Assembly (NCBI GenBank): GCA_964595365.1
Contig: CAZQQC010000032.1
Span: 1 to 23,248, forward strand
DNA from: Fen-1258 sp964595365
GTDB taxonomy: Bacteria; Bacteroidota; Ignavibacteria; Ignavibacteriales; Melioribacteraceae
Length of the DNA: 23,248 nt
Direction of reading: 5' to 3'
Below, piece by piece: positions 1-8,915 of the stretch (positions within the stretch are counted from its first letter, which is position 1; every line of letters begins with the position of its first letter). Both the position numbers and the translations under genes were made by a program. The notes below the pieces were generated by a model that made no database searches, had not been told where the DNA came from, and saw nothing but the letters and a program-made list of their open reading frames with translations.

Positions 1-3
1 AGC

Positions 4-3000
4 TTAAGAAGTTGAGTATTTTTTTCTAATTATTTTTAAGGAAAGATACATGACAAACAGCAATGCCACAGCAAGTGTTCCAAAAATTGCAATTCCGGTA
101 GATGACAATAACGAAGTCAGATTCACTCCGTAAGAGAACGCATCACCGGCAACTAATTCTACATAATGTTTTCCCGGCGGAAGAAAAATAGTGTAACTAT
201 CGTTCCCTTTCATAACAGTAAACTTGTAATCGGCATTATCAATTTTTACCGCAGTCGGTTCTTTGTTTAACGAAATAAGTGTCCGGCTGTCCGATTCATA
301 AACAAATTTTAAATCTTTCAGCCCGTAAGCAACAGAAAGCAAATTACCGGTGCATGAAAGTATGTTTGTCTGAAGTTCGTGCGTCGAAAACGAAGTAATA
401 TTCTGTTCGAAGAAAGTAACAGTATGATTGCCGGCAGGTATTAAAAACAGATTTTGACGGAACGGCGCAGCTGGATAACCGTCTACGTTCAACACTTTTA
501 CCTCTTTCGGAAGTTCAATGGTAAAGGAAACGGGCGAATGAAATTCGTAACCGTTATCCAGATGCCGGTAGTTCACGTTTACCGATGCTGCAAAAGGAAA
601 GAACGACATGTCTTGTGCGTTCACGCTCGATTCGGAATAGATTGTAAAACGCGGTGCGCCAATTGCAGCTGCATTTATCAGATGAAAACTTTCGGTTCCG
701 GTCTGGATCAATGTAGGAAACGCGGTAATAACATTTTCTTTTCTAAAGCTCAAAATGTTGAGATCGAGCAGAAGCTTTGCATTGCCGCCAAGAAGTGACG
801 CATAATGATTTCCTATGTTAATGTAGCGTAGCGGATCGGTCGACCATAAATGTTCGGGGTCCTCTACCTGCAATGTAAAATCGAATTTCTTTTGAAGCCC
901 GATAATATTTTTCATATCCACACCGATGTACTCGCGCAATTCTGGCGAGCCGAAACTATCCATGGCGGTTACTATAATTTCAAACCCCTTTTTCTTTTCT
1001 GCGATCTGCTTAAAAGATGAAAGCAGAGTTTCGTAAACCGAATTCAATTCGTTTACACGGAATTCAGTTATGCTCTTTTGCACAATGGGATTATTTTTCC
1101 AATAAAATAATGAAGTCGAATCAAATATTCTTCCCAGATCGATTCCGTAATTTTTCATCACCATTGCTTTTGCCGATGGATGCATCGGAGTAAAAAGGTT
1201 GGGATTTTTGAATCCCTCGGCAGCTTCAAAATAAAGCTCGGCAAGGTTCACGCCATCCCAATCGTAGCTTTCGAGAAATTTTTTAAATTCATAATTCATA
1301 GTTGCAACGCATTGCGGATCTGTAAGCGCTACGGGATATCTCCACGAAGGCCTAACATCCTGATTGAGATAATTTTTTTCGCGCCATTCGGGATGTTCAT
1401 TCCAAAACTTCTGACTCACCTGCGGAGGTTCAAGCCATGCATAAACCAAAATTCCATTTGCGTGAGCCAAATCGATCAAACGTTTATAGTCGTAAGTGTA
1501 TTTCGGATACTCATGCCATCCTGCTGCATGAACAACCCTGATTCCTTCTTTCACCCATAGTTTGATTAGGTTCTCTATGCTGAATGTTCTGCGGAAACCC
1601 GGATCAAAATAAACTTCTAAATTATCCCGCCTGATAAAAGGACGGAGCCCGAAATATCGTTTTGCATATTCAAGTAAATAAGGATATAGACTGTAACCTT
1701 CCTGCGTGTAAGGATCGAAACGTGAATTAATAAAGATCAATTTTCCTTTCGAAACTTTTCTGCCGATCAACATAGGCATATGTGTGAACTCATCATAACA
1801 AAAAATTTCATCCCGGTCGTCCGTTTCAATTTTGTTCACAAGTTCAAAGTAACGCCAGGCAATCTGCTCTTCCGAATAAAATTCATCGCGGATTCTGTTT
1901 ACTCTTAGTTGATTATTCGAAAAGTGAATATTGAACAATTTTGCAAGTTCACTTTTAGTATCGGTTATAAGATTTCCGCCTTCGGCAACATAATTATATA
2001 TGGTGCTGTAATCTTTGTCTTTTAGAGAATCGATGAAAGCATAAGGAACGATGAGAAGATTATAATTTTGCAGATCAATTTTCTGGCCGACGAAAATTGT
2101 ATCCACATTGATATTCACGCTCCTAAAAACAGAAGCGAGTGATGCTTGATCGTTAAATGCTGCGCCTTTGGCAAAGTGATTCCACAAAATTACCGGTTGT
2201 GCTTCTTTCCAATTTCCTTCGGAGACAAAAATATTTTGGTAAATTTTTTCTGCTTTAGCGGCAACTTTATCAAAAAATGATAGCTCGCGTTCGTGGAACT
2301 CGGTGGGTTCGGCACGATACAATTCGCCCTGTTCCAATGAAATACTTTTTGTTATTTGTCCTGTTATACGTTTGTCGGAATAAGTTTTGCTTTTAATTTC
2401 ACCGTTGCGGGTGTAATAAGCTTCAACAAGAAATTGATCGTCCAGATTAAGCGTATAGCTTTGCGAGCCGGTAAGAATTATTCTATCTTTAGTTTTCACC
2501 CGGTTGGGTTCATCCTGAAGATCGATGTAAGTGTATCCCAGCGCTTTGATGCCGTCTACGAGATTGCCCAGCAAATCTAAGTCGAGAAATTCATGAAAGA
2601 AGCAAGCGGCAAAACCATCGCGAACATAAAGATTTGTTTTAGCAGCTTCGATCTTATTCTGTACGGCAGCACGGCTAATGTCTTTATTGTTATCAAGCGG
2701 GATGTAGCCTAAATTTTCCGGATAGATTTTTTGACCGAACAAATCGTTGTTAATAATGTAAGGAAAGTACTGGCTGTGCTCAAAATCTTCAACAGCAAGC
2801 CGCTGTTCTATTGCAGTGCTAAAATATTTTAAAATGGTCCGGTAAAGTTTGAACGACGCCGTGTAGTGAGGGGTTTCCCAGGCAATGGGGTACAAACCGT
2901 TCTTCATCAATTCTTGAATACCAATTTCAATCTTGTTTGCAATCCCCGCTTCTGTTTCATCTTTGATTGGCTTGTTTGTCATTCCATCCCAAAATTCAAA

Positions 3001-3978
3001 ATCGCTTGCAGTTATACCTTTATATTGATGTGTAACACCGTGCATTACAAGGCTTCCGCCGTTCTTCACCATATATTTAAGCGCATCAACCAAATCCGGT
3101 TTGTCCGACATGCTGACCCTCGTTTGCGCTGAGGGATCGACGTAAAAAGGAACTACACTTACCAAAAACGGAATTCCCCGTTCCGAAAGCAAATCGGCAA
3201 TGTCGCGAAGTTTGTCCGGATTATCCATCGGACTGATGTCTTCGATGCGTATCAATGCGGAATGAGATTCTTCATGCTGCTCGCCGAGAATATCGTGGAG
3301 CATATCGGCAAAGAGCAAATAACGATCGGTTTCGTCTGCATAAGCAAACGGCGAGTCCCCTACTAGAATAAAATTTTTATTTTTAATAATGTAAGGCGTT
3401 TCTTTCTTTTTCTTTGTTGAATAAGCGTAAGCAAGAACCTGTACCAAATTTTTATCTGTAATTTGAATGACGCTTGTGTGCTCGTCGCCTTTGGTGAAAA
3501 CTTTGTTGCCCGATTTCACCATGTTGTAACCGGAAATAGAATCGTAACCTGCAACTGTAAAACCATAAAGTTTTTTCAGATTGTAACTTTTGCTAAATTC
3601 GATTATGCCGGTATTCAGCCAGATAATAGGTTTGGTTGAGGAGATAACATCGTTCAGAAATAACTTTGGAACGTTGTTTTTAAGTTTGTATCCGATGTAA
3701 AAAATGAAATCGTAATTCCGGATCTCGTTTTTAACATATTGATTAACACCTTTAATAGTTGTCTTAGTACGAAAATGTCCCATCAGCTCGCCCAGTTGCC
3801 GTCCGTCTGCCATTGCAAAACTTTTTATGTCTGTGTTTCCTTCAACAAGAATAAGAATGGTTTTGGTTTGTGGTTGATAGGAGTATGCCGGATTTGCAAT
3901 AACGCAGAGAAGCACCCAGGTAAGAATTATAAAAACTCGGGAAACTATGCGGCGCACAAATAGATTCTTTAAGCGCAT
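4..3978 (-). CDS. Membrane-anchored periplasmic DUF2334 deacetylase-like / glycoside-hydrolase-like fusion protein
   Basis: A 1324-residue envelope protein, probably a polysaccharide-modifying enzyme. Residues 1-34 form a signal peptide ending near AYS. Then come a Rossmann-like segment (about 40-190), a DUF2334 polysaccharide-deacetylase-like domain (about 241-490), an amidotransferase-like alpha/beta segment (about 592-775), a TIM-barrel glycoside-hydrolase-like domain (about 790-1110), beta-rich sequence, and a membrane helix at about 1290-1316 with a basic tail. The deacetylase part keeps plausible metal ligands: D247 in RIEDIS, H313 and H317 in HGVTH, and H462 in FFHEF. In the barrel, E850 (WLEPP) and E914 (DGVNLAEL) are candidate catalytic acids. 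I chose the ATG at 3978, 4 bases after the wecB stop and just before the signal peptide; a start at 4005 would overlap wecB. The domain mix recalls PelA, which also joins hydrolase and deacetylase, but the order differs. The gene is certain; substrate and activities are inferred. Confidence 0.8.
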   Translation of the reverse strand: MRLKNLFVRRIVSRVFIILTWVLLCVIANPAYSYQPQTKTILILVEGNTDIKSFAMADGRQLGELMGHFRTKTTIKGVNQYVKNEIRNYDFIFYIGYKLKNNVPKLFLNDVISSTKPIIWLNTGIIEFSKSYNLKKLYGFTVAGYDSISGYNMVKSGNKVFTKGDEHTSVIQITDKNLVQVLAYAYSTKKKKETPYIIKNKNFILVGDSPFAYADETDRYLLFADMLHDILGEQHEESHSALIRIEDISPMDNPDKLRDIADLLSERGIPFLVSVVPFYVDPSAQTRVSMSDKPDLVDALKYMVKNGGSLVMHGVTHQYKGITASDFEFWDGMTNKPIKDETEAGIANKIEIGIQELMKNGLYPIAWETPHYTASFKLYRTILKYFSTAIEQRLAVEDFEHSQYFPYIINNDLFGQKIYPENLGYIPLDNNKDISRAAVQNKIEAAKTNLYVRDGFAACFFHEFLDLDLLGNLVDGIKALGYTYIDLQDEPNRVKTKDRIILTGSQSYTLNLDDQFLVEAYYTRNGEIKSKTYSDKRITGQITKSISLEQGELYRAEPTEFHERELSFFDKVAAKAEKIYQNIFVSEGNWKEAQPVILWNHFAKGAAFNDQASLASVFRSVNINVDTIFVGQKIDLQNYNLLIVPYAFIDSLKDKDYSTIYNYVAEGGNLITDTKSELAKLFNIHFSNNQLRVNRIRDEFYSEEQIAWRYFELVNKIETDDRDEIFCYDEFTHMPMLIGRKVSKGKLIFINSRFDPYTQEGYSLYPYLLEYAKRYFGLRPFIRRDNLEVYFDPGFRRTFSIENLIKLWVKEGIRVVHAAGWHEYPKYTYDYKRLIDLAHANGILVYAWLEPPQVSQKFWNEHPEWREKNYLNQDVRPSWRYPVALTDPQCVATMNYEFKKFLESYDWDGVNLAELYFEAAEGFKNPNLFTPMHPSAKAMVMKNYGIDLGRIFDSTSLFYWKNNPIVQKSITEFRVNELNSVYETLLSSFKQIAEKKKGFEIIVTAMDSFGSPELREYIGVDMKNIIGLQKKFDFTLQVEDPEHLWSTDPLRYINIGNHYASLLGGNAKLLLDLNILSFRKENVITAFPTLIQTGTESFHLINAAAIGAPRFTIYSESSVNAQDMSFFPFAASVNVNYRHLDNGYEFHSPVSFTIELPKEVKVLNVDGYPAAPFRQNLFLIPAGNHTVTFFEQNITSFSTHELQTNILSCTGNLLSVAYGLKDLKFVYESDSRTLISLNKEPTAVKIDNADYKFTVMKGNDSYTIFLPPGKHYVELVAGDAFSYGVNLTSLLSSTGIAIFGTLAVALLFVMYLSLKIIRKKYSTS

Positions 3979-3982
3979 AAAC

Positions 3983-5155
3983 TTACTTTTTCTTCTTAGG
4001 AACAAATTCTTTTACTTCCGCTTTCGAAAACCCAAAATGGTTCTTAATAATTTGTATTGTACGTTTTGCGGCAAAACCGTCGCCGTAAGGATTAACGGCA
4101 GAAGCCATTTTTTTGTATTCTGATTTATCTCTTAAGAGCTTGTCTGCAGTCCGAAAAATTTTCTTTTCGTCTAAGCCTACAAGTTTAACCGTTCCAAACT
4201 TCACTGCTTCCGGGCGCTCCGTAACTTTTCGAAGGACTAAAATCGGGATGCCGAAATATGGCCCCTCTTCCTGCACGCCTCCCGAATCTGTAATTATGAG
4301 ATATGATTTTGACATCAAGTTTACGAAATCAAGATAATCCAGTGGCGCAATTAAAAAAACATTTTTAATGTTTTCCAGAGTGTCGTGTACAACTTCTTTT
4401 ACAACCGGGTTAAGATGAACCGGGAAAACAAAATTCATACTCGGATATTTATCCGCCAATTTTTTTACTGACTTACAGGCACCTCGCATCGGCTCACCCC
4501 AATTTTCCCGCCGGTGCATTGTAAGCAAAACAATCTTTCTCTTTTCCTCTGCTATCTTGTTCAGCAATGAAACACTGAATTTGTAATCTTTTTGTATTGA
4601 AATTTTCAGTGCATCTATAACGGAATTGCCGGTAACAAAAATTTTCTTGTGCGGAGTACTTTCTTTTAACAGTGCTCTCTTTGCAGTTTCTGTTGGTGCA
4701 AAATGAAGATCGGAAATAGTGCTTGTTAATCTCCGGTTTATTTCTTCCGGAAAGGGATTTGCTTTATCATTTGTGCGTAGTCCTGCTTCAACATGTCCGA
4801 CAGGTATTTGGCGGTAAAATGCAGTCAGACTTCCGGCAAAAGTTGTTGTTGTATCTCCCTGCACCAGGACCAAATCGGGAATTTCTTTTTGAAGCACTTC
4901 GTCAAGTTTTTCCACGGCGTTCTTTGTCAACAGAGCAAGTGATTGGTTCGGCTGCATTATGTCGAGATCGTAATCAACATAAATCTTGAAAACATCCAGC
5001 ACCTGATCCAGCATTTGCCTGTGTTGTGCAGTTGCAATTATTACAACTTTGAAAAATTTCTTTTCTTTTTTCAGCTCCAGAATAATAGGGGCAAGTTTGA
5101 TTGTATCCGGCCTGGTTCCAAATATCACGGCGATTTTTTTTACTTCGTTTTTCAT
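3983..5155 (-). CDS. wecB: UDP-N-acetylglucosamine 2-epimerase (non-hydrolysing)
   Basis: A cytoplasmic enzyme interconverting UDP-GlcNAc and UDP-ManNAc, which supplies ManNAc-type sugars for surface polysaccharides. Its 390 residues are about the usual length. Family motifs appear in order: GTRPDTIK (R15, K20), QGDTTT with D101, HVEAGLRT with E123, PFPEEINR with E137/E138, MHRRENWG with H214, and the UDP-binding TDSGGVQEEGP near 289-299. These match the catalytic Asp, Glu, Glu and His of E. coli WecB. The usual Glu after GTRP is Asp17, a conservative change. The C-terminus ends in a lysine-rich tail (PKKKK). The next gene begins 4 bases downstream on the same strand, so the two are very likely co-transcribed. 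The ribosome-binding site is weak (AAGAG). The leader contains copy A of the repeat element described separately. Confidence 0.93.
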   Translation of the reverse strand: MKNEVKKIAVIFGTRPDTIKLAPIILELKKEKKFFKVVIIATAQHRQMLDQVLDVFKIYVDYDLDIMQPNQSLALLTKNAVEKLDEVLQKEIPDLVLVQGDTTTTFAGSLTAFYRQIPVGHVEAGLRTNDKANPFPEEINRRLTSTISDLHFAPTETAKRALLKESTPHKKIFVTGNSVIDALKISIQKDYKFSVSLLNKIAEEKRKIVLLTMHRRENWGEPMRGACKSVKKLADKYPSMNFVFPVHLNPVVKEVVHDTLENIKNVFLIAPLDYLDFVNLMSKSYLIITDSGGVQEEGPYFGIPILVLRKVTERPEAVKFGTVKLVGLDEKKIFRTADKLLRDKSEYKKMASAVNPYGDGFAAKRTIQIIKNHFGFSKAEVKEFVPKKKK

Positions 5156-5193
5156 GGAGTCTCTTGTTTAGAGGCTTATTTACTTAATCTTAT

Positions 5194-5291
5194 GCAAGGG
5201 TTGACCTACAACGAAAAAATATAGTATAAAACGAATATTTTATCTAAAAAACAAAAATTCGTTTGTTAAGCACAAACCTTGCGTAGCATCT
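5194..5291 (-). repeat. Dispersed MITE-like element, copy A
   Basis: Read on the minus strand, this stretch closely matches the plus strand at 14843-14936. Shared blocks in order are ACGCAAGGTTT, GCTTAACAAAC, TTTTAGA, TATTC, TTTTA, TTGTAG and CTTG. Its ends are inverted repeats: GCAAGGGTTG at 5194-5203 against CAAACCTTGC at 5273-5282, 9 of 10 complementary. An inner perfect 8-base pair, AAACGAAT (5229-5236) and ATTCGTTT (5257-5264), would make a nested hairpin. There is no coding capacity. It lies within the untranslated leader or promoter region of wecB, so it could affect that gene's expression. Whether it moves or acts as RNA is unknown. Confidence 0.65.
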
Positions 5292-5541
5292 GTTATTTAA
5301 TAATAAATATTTGTAATTGCAAAGATAAAAAATTGGAAACTATTTACGTTTGCGCCAAAAGATATTTCAACGTAATCAAGCTGCTATGGTATCGGCATCC
5401 TTATTTCATTTAAAACCGGTGTTATTGACCTTTTTTATGTATCGGAAAGAGCAGGGCAACCGAAAGCAGCGGAGAACGTCAAATTATTATAAAAGCAGAG
5501 ATTTTACACCGGAGAAGATTGAATTTACCTTTTGAACTATC

Positions 5542-5592
5542 GTTTGTAAGTTTACAAACTTAAATTCTACGAACTTAAATTCTATTTGTAAA
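5542..5592. promoter_or_regulatory. Palindrome and tandem repeat upstream of the TonB receptor, putative operator
   Basis: GTTTGTAAGTTTACAAAC at 5542-5559 is a palindrome with 8-base arms. It runs into two direct copies of AACTTAAATTCTA (5557-5569 and 5572-5584) with a 15-base period. The cluster ends in TTTGTAAA (5585-5592), which is complementary to TTTACAAA at 5551-5558. It ends 13 bases before the receptor start codon. The dyad symmetry suggests a regulator-binding site, or a hairpin in the mRNA leader; no cognate regulator is identified. Confidence 0.45.
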
Positions 5593-5605
5593 ACCGATTA
5601 TTAAA

Positions 5606-7966
5606 ATGGTTATGAAATACCGGCTACGATATTTGATTCTCATAGTTGGCACAATGCAATTATTTTGTGTGAATAATTACGCGCAAAATAACAAAGCTAC
5701 TTTGAGCGGATTCGTTTACGATGCATCTACCGGTGAAACATTAATAGGGGCAAATATTTTTGTGAAGGAAATCAACCGCGGTGCAACTACAAATATTAGC
5801 GGCTACTACGTTGTTCCTCAAATTGATACCGGCATTTTTGAAATTGATGTAAGCTATATTGGTTATAAAACTCACATAGCGAAAATTACTCTGAGTTCCG
5901 GTGAAAGCAAACGCTTAAACATTTCGTTAATGCCGCAAGATATTGTTGGACTCGAAATTATTATTACCGCAGATTCAATGCGTACTGTTGATAAACTTTT
6001 TAATCAGCCTGTTTCAAAAATTGAATTGACACAGGTTGAAATGCGAAAAGTACCGCAAGTTGTTGAAGCAGATTTAATGAGAACCCTTCAAACATTACCC
6101 GGCATTGTTCCGGTTTCGGATTTCTCTTCTGCAATTTACGTACGCGGCGGAACCCCTGATCAGAATCTTTTTATGGTTGATGGAACCGACATTTATAATC
6201 CCGAACATGCATTCGGACTCTTCTCGACTTTCAACACGGATGCAATCAAAAAAGTTGAAATCTACAAAGGTGCTTTCAACGCCGAATATGGCGGACGGCT
6301 TTCTTCCGTAATAAATATTACTAACAATGACGGGAACAGGAATCGTTTTGAAGGCAAAGCTTCGTTAAGTCTACTTTCGCTGAGCACAACGCTTCAAACT
6401 CCGCTTGGTTCGTTCGGCTCGCTCTCCGGATCGATCCGCAGGACTTACATCGATCAAACCCTGGCAAAATGGATTGACAATGTGCCGGATTACTATTTTG
6501 TCGACGGAAATATGAAAGTCTTTTTTGATCTCGGCGAGTCGAATAAATTGAGTTTGAGTTTCTTCGGTAGCAAAGATAACCTAAATTTTGTTCTCGATAA
6601 AAAGCGAAGTGAATCTCTCGGTTTTGATTATTACTGGGGAAATCAAACCGGAAGCCTAAATTGGAAAACGGTTTTTACACCGCAGTTATTTGGAAATTTT
6701 TGGCTTACCGGAAGTTACTATTCATCCGATTTCAATTTTAGTGATGTTTCGTACATAGAAAAAAACATTATTCGCGACGTAACGCTTAAAGGCGCTGTCG
6801 AATATTTTTACAGCGAAAAATTTAATTTCAAATCCGGCTTCGAATTTAAAAATTTGAGCGGCAGTCTTAAAGAAAATTTTCCGGGCGGAAAAGTTGATGC
6901 CGCGCGACATCCGCGATTACTCTCTTTATATTTTACAACCAACTGGCAGCCTTTTAATGTATTGATTGTTGAAGCCGGTCTTCGCTACAACTACTTCGAA
7001 TCCCTGGTACCTTTCAGAAATCTTGACCCGCGCTTAACTATTAAATACAGGCTCGATGAATCATCCAACTTAAAATTTTCTACCGGCATTGTTCGTCAAT
7101 ACTCAAACAGAATTCCAAGAATGTTTTTTGTGAGTATCTGGACTACAGCCGACGAATATGTAAAAGCTTCATCATCGGATCATTTTGTTCTAGGTTACCA
7201 AAAAGCGCTTGCAGAAAAAATAGAACTTGAAGTTGAAGCATATTACAAAGACTATCAAAACATTTACTCTTATAACCCCACATTCTTTACGAAACTTTCT
7301 CCGACCGGTTACGATGAAAATAATTTGCCGATTTTCAGCAACAGCAAAGGATTATTCAACAGAGGAGATGGAAATTCATACGGTGTAGAACTCCTTTTAA
7401 GAAAAGAAATTGGTGCATTAACCGGATGGCTGGCATATTCTTACTCAAGAACAAAATACACTGTTGATAATGTTAATCAAGGCAATCCTTTTCCACCGAG
7501 ACACGACCGTACTCACGCCGTTAATCTTGTGGTTAATATAGATCTCAACAATTTGTTTAACGAGTTATACGCAAGGCAATTTGTTAATCCGGATAAACGC
7601 TGGACTCTTGGTGCAAACTTCACATATTATTCCGGACAGCCGATCACCCTGCCGGGTTCAATTTATCTTGGCAACAGCGCGCCGGATTGGGATGTTAACA
7701 AAAACTCGCTTGCAGTTTATCCTTCAACCATCGACGCATTCCGCCTGCCATATTATTCAAGACTCGATTTCAACCTGGCTTACGAAATTCAATACAATGG
7801 CTGGTCGCTCTCTCCGTATTTTCAGGTGTTCAATGTACTCAACCGGAAAAATGTTTGGTTCATTCAATACAAAAACGAAATTAAAAACAATAAGGTAACG
7901 CAAGAAGTTAGTAACGTTAATATGTTTCCCATAATTCCAAGCATTGGTGTAACGGCAAAGTTTTAA
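5606..7966 (+). CDS. TonB-dependent outer-membrane receptor with carboxypeptidase-regulatory-like N-terminus
   Basis: An outer-membrane beta-barrel importer driven by TonB. Its 786 residues begin with a signal peptide (about 1-27, ending YAQ). A carboxypeptidase-regulatory-like beta-sandwich follows (about 31-110, with GFVYDASTGETLIGANI). The plug domain spans about 135-240 (PGIVP, YVRGGTPDQNLFMVDGTDIYN, then EIYKGAFNAEYGGRLSSV). The rest is a barrel rich in aromatic strands, ending in GVTAKF with a terminal phenylalanine typical of outer-membrane proteins. An ATG two codons downstream (5612) is an equally possible start. The DUF4249-like lipoprotein gene begins 21 bases after its stop, a pairing common in Bacteroidota and functionally reminiscent of SusC/SusD. 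The substrate cannot be read from sequence. The upstream repeat cluster may regulate it. Confidence 0.92.
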   Translation: MVMKYRLRYLILIVGTMQLFCVNNYAQNNKATLSGFVYDASTGETLIGANIFVKEINRGATTNISGYYVVPQIDTGIFEIDVSYIGYKTHIAKITLSSGESKRLNISLMPQDIVGLEIIITADSMRTVDKLFNQPVSKIELTQVEMRKVPQVVEADLMRTLQTLPGIVPVSDFSSAIYVRGGTPDQNLFMVDGTDIYNPEHAFGLFSTFNTDAIKKVEIYKGAFNAEYGGRLSSVINITNNDGNRNRFEGKASLSLLSLSTTLQTPLGSFGSLSGSIRRTYIDQTLAKWIDNVPDYYFVDGNMKVFFDLGESNKLSLSFFGSKDNLNFVLDKKRSESLGFDYYWGNQTGSLNWKTVFTPQLFGNFWLTGSYYSSDFNFSDVSYIEKNIIRDVTLKGAVEYFYSEKFNFKSGFEFKNLSGSLKENFPGGKVDAARHPRLLSLYFTTNWQPFNVLIVEAGLRYNYFESLVPFRNLDPRLTIKYRLDESSNLKFSTGIVRQYSNRIPRMFFVSIWTTADEYVKASSSDHFVLGYQKALAEKIELEVEAYYKDYQNIYSYNPTFFTKLSPTGYDENNLPIFSNSKGLFNRGDGNSYGVELLLRKEIGALTGWLAYSYSRTKYTVDNVNQGNPFPPRHDRTHAVNLVVNIDLNNLFNELYARQFVNPDKRWTLGANFTYYSGQPITLPGSIYLGNSAPDWDVNKNSLAVYPSTIDAFRLPYYSRLDFNLAYEIQYNGWSLSPYFQVFNVLNRKNVWFIQYKNEIKNNKVTQEVSNVNMFPIIPSIGVTAKF

Positions 7967-7987
7967 TCTGGTAAATACAAAATCGAT

Positions 7988-8896
7988 ATGAAAAACAAAT
8001 TGAAAATATTGTCAACTGCATTAGTGTTCATAACCATCTTTTATTCATGCGGACAGGGAGTTGTTGAGATCGGGCAAAATACTTACGAACCAAAAATTGT
8101 GATTGAAGGATATTTGTATGCCGGTCAGCCGGTTCGGAATATTAGGATTACCCGAAATATCCCTTTGAATACTTCATCCGATCCAAAGACTATTATTCTG
8201 GCTAATGCCGATGCTAAGCTGGTGGATTTGCAATCGAACAGGGTCTATAAACTCACATTCAACGCTCAAAAATTTTTTTACGAATATTCCGGTAATGATT
8301 TGATAATCGGGTATGGCAAGAGCTACAAGTTGACGGTTAACTCGGTCGTTGACGGAAAAAACTTATTTGCAAGTTCGGTTACAAATGTTCCGAATTCAGG
8401 ATTCAAAATTAACCAAGCATTAACTGAACTTCAGCCGTTGTATTACAGGGAGCGGGATGGAAATGGGGAAGTGAAAAATTTTTCGATCACTTTTTCGCCT
8501 TCGGCAGGAACAAATTTTTATACCTTCTCTATCGTTTCTTTGAATGCGAGCGATTCCACTTTTATCTATAATAATGCCTATATGAATGTTACGCGCGATG
8601 ACGTTACAAAAAATTTAGACGGCTTTCGTTACCAGTTAGTATGGCTTCAGGATATAAATTCTTACGGTAGCGAGATAAAATATAATCTGGATTGGATTAA
8701 TTTTTGGTTTTACGGCAAGTATCGAATAATTGTTTATGCCGGCGACGATAATTACAAGAACTTTGTGCTGACGTATAAAAATGTTCAGGAATTTGACGGA
8801 AACTTTCACGAACCGCAAATGAACATACAGGGCAACGGTATAGGAGTTTTTGGATCTTTAATAGCCGATACGGTTTATCTTTCTGTGAAGAAATAA
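7988..8896 (+). CDS. DUF4249-like outer-membrane lipoprotein
   Basis: A 302-residue predicted lipoprotein. A short basic N-terminus (MKNKLK) precedes a hydrophobic stretch and FYSC, giving C21 as the likely lipidated residue; the lipobox is loose, as often seen in Bacteroidota. The mature part is beta-rich. It begins with EPKIVIEGYLYAGQPVRNIRITR, typical of DUF4249 proteins, whose first domain resembles a carboxypeptidase-regulatory or immunoglobulin-like fold. The gene is 21 bases downstream of the TonB receptor on the same strand, so the pair is almost certainly co-transcribed and probably forms one uptake or surface complex. It converges on the fatty-acid regulator gene with only 19 bases between stop codons, and no clear terminator is visible there. 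The molecular function of DUF4249 is not established. Confidence 0.82.
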   Translation: MKNKLKILSTALVFITIFYSCGQGVVEIGQNTYEPKIVIEGYLYAGQPVRNIRITRNIPLNTSSDPKTIILANADAKLVDLQSNRVYKLTFNAQKFFYEYSGNDLIIGYGKSYKLTVNSVVDGKNLFASSVTNVPNSGFKINQALTELQPLYYRERDGNGEVKNFSITFSPSAGTNFYTFSIVSLNASDSTFIYNNAYMNVTRDDVTKNLDGFRYQLVWLQDINSYGSEIKYNLDWINFWFYGKYRIIVYAGDDNYKNFVLTYKNVQEFDGNFHEPQMNIQGNGIGVFGSLIADTVYLSVKK

Positions 8897-8915
8897 ATTA
8901 GTACTGATTTAATTA

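Larger units (their letters stand above)
5156..5605. other. Intergenic region between divergent wecB and TonB receptor genes
   Basis: This 450-base divergent spacer must carry promoters for both flanking transcription units. It holds repeat copy A near wecB and a palindrome/tandem-repeat cluster just before the receptor gene; both have their own entries. Between them, CCGGTGT (5416-5422) and ACACCGG (5506-5512) form a distant 7-base inverted repeat of unknown meaning. A TTG at 5279-5281 and AATATTTG at 5306-5313 loosely resemble a Bacteroidetes-type promoter (TTG, then TAnnTTTG), with one mismatch. A 61-codon open frame at 5350-5535 has no recognisable family or ribosome-binding site, and I do not call it a gene. 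Confidence 0.6.

Noticed and set aside
454..3963. Several plus-strand open frames of 74-126 codons opposite the giant envelope gene
   Set aside because: They lie antisense within one continuous, domain-rich coding frame and show no protein family features.
3983..5155. Asp17 in the GTRP motif of WecB as a sign of altered function
   Set aside because: The change is conservative and all catalytic residues I can place (D101, E123, E137/138, H214) are intact.
5350..5535. A 61-codon open frame in the wecB-receptor spacer
   Set aside because: It needs a TTG start, has no ribosome-binding site, shows no recognisable motif and overlaps likely control sequence.
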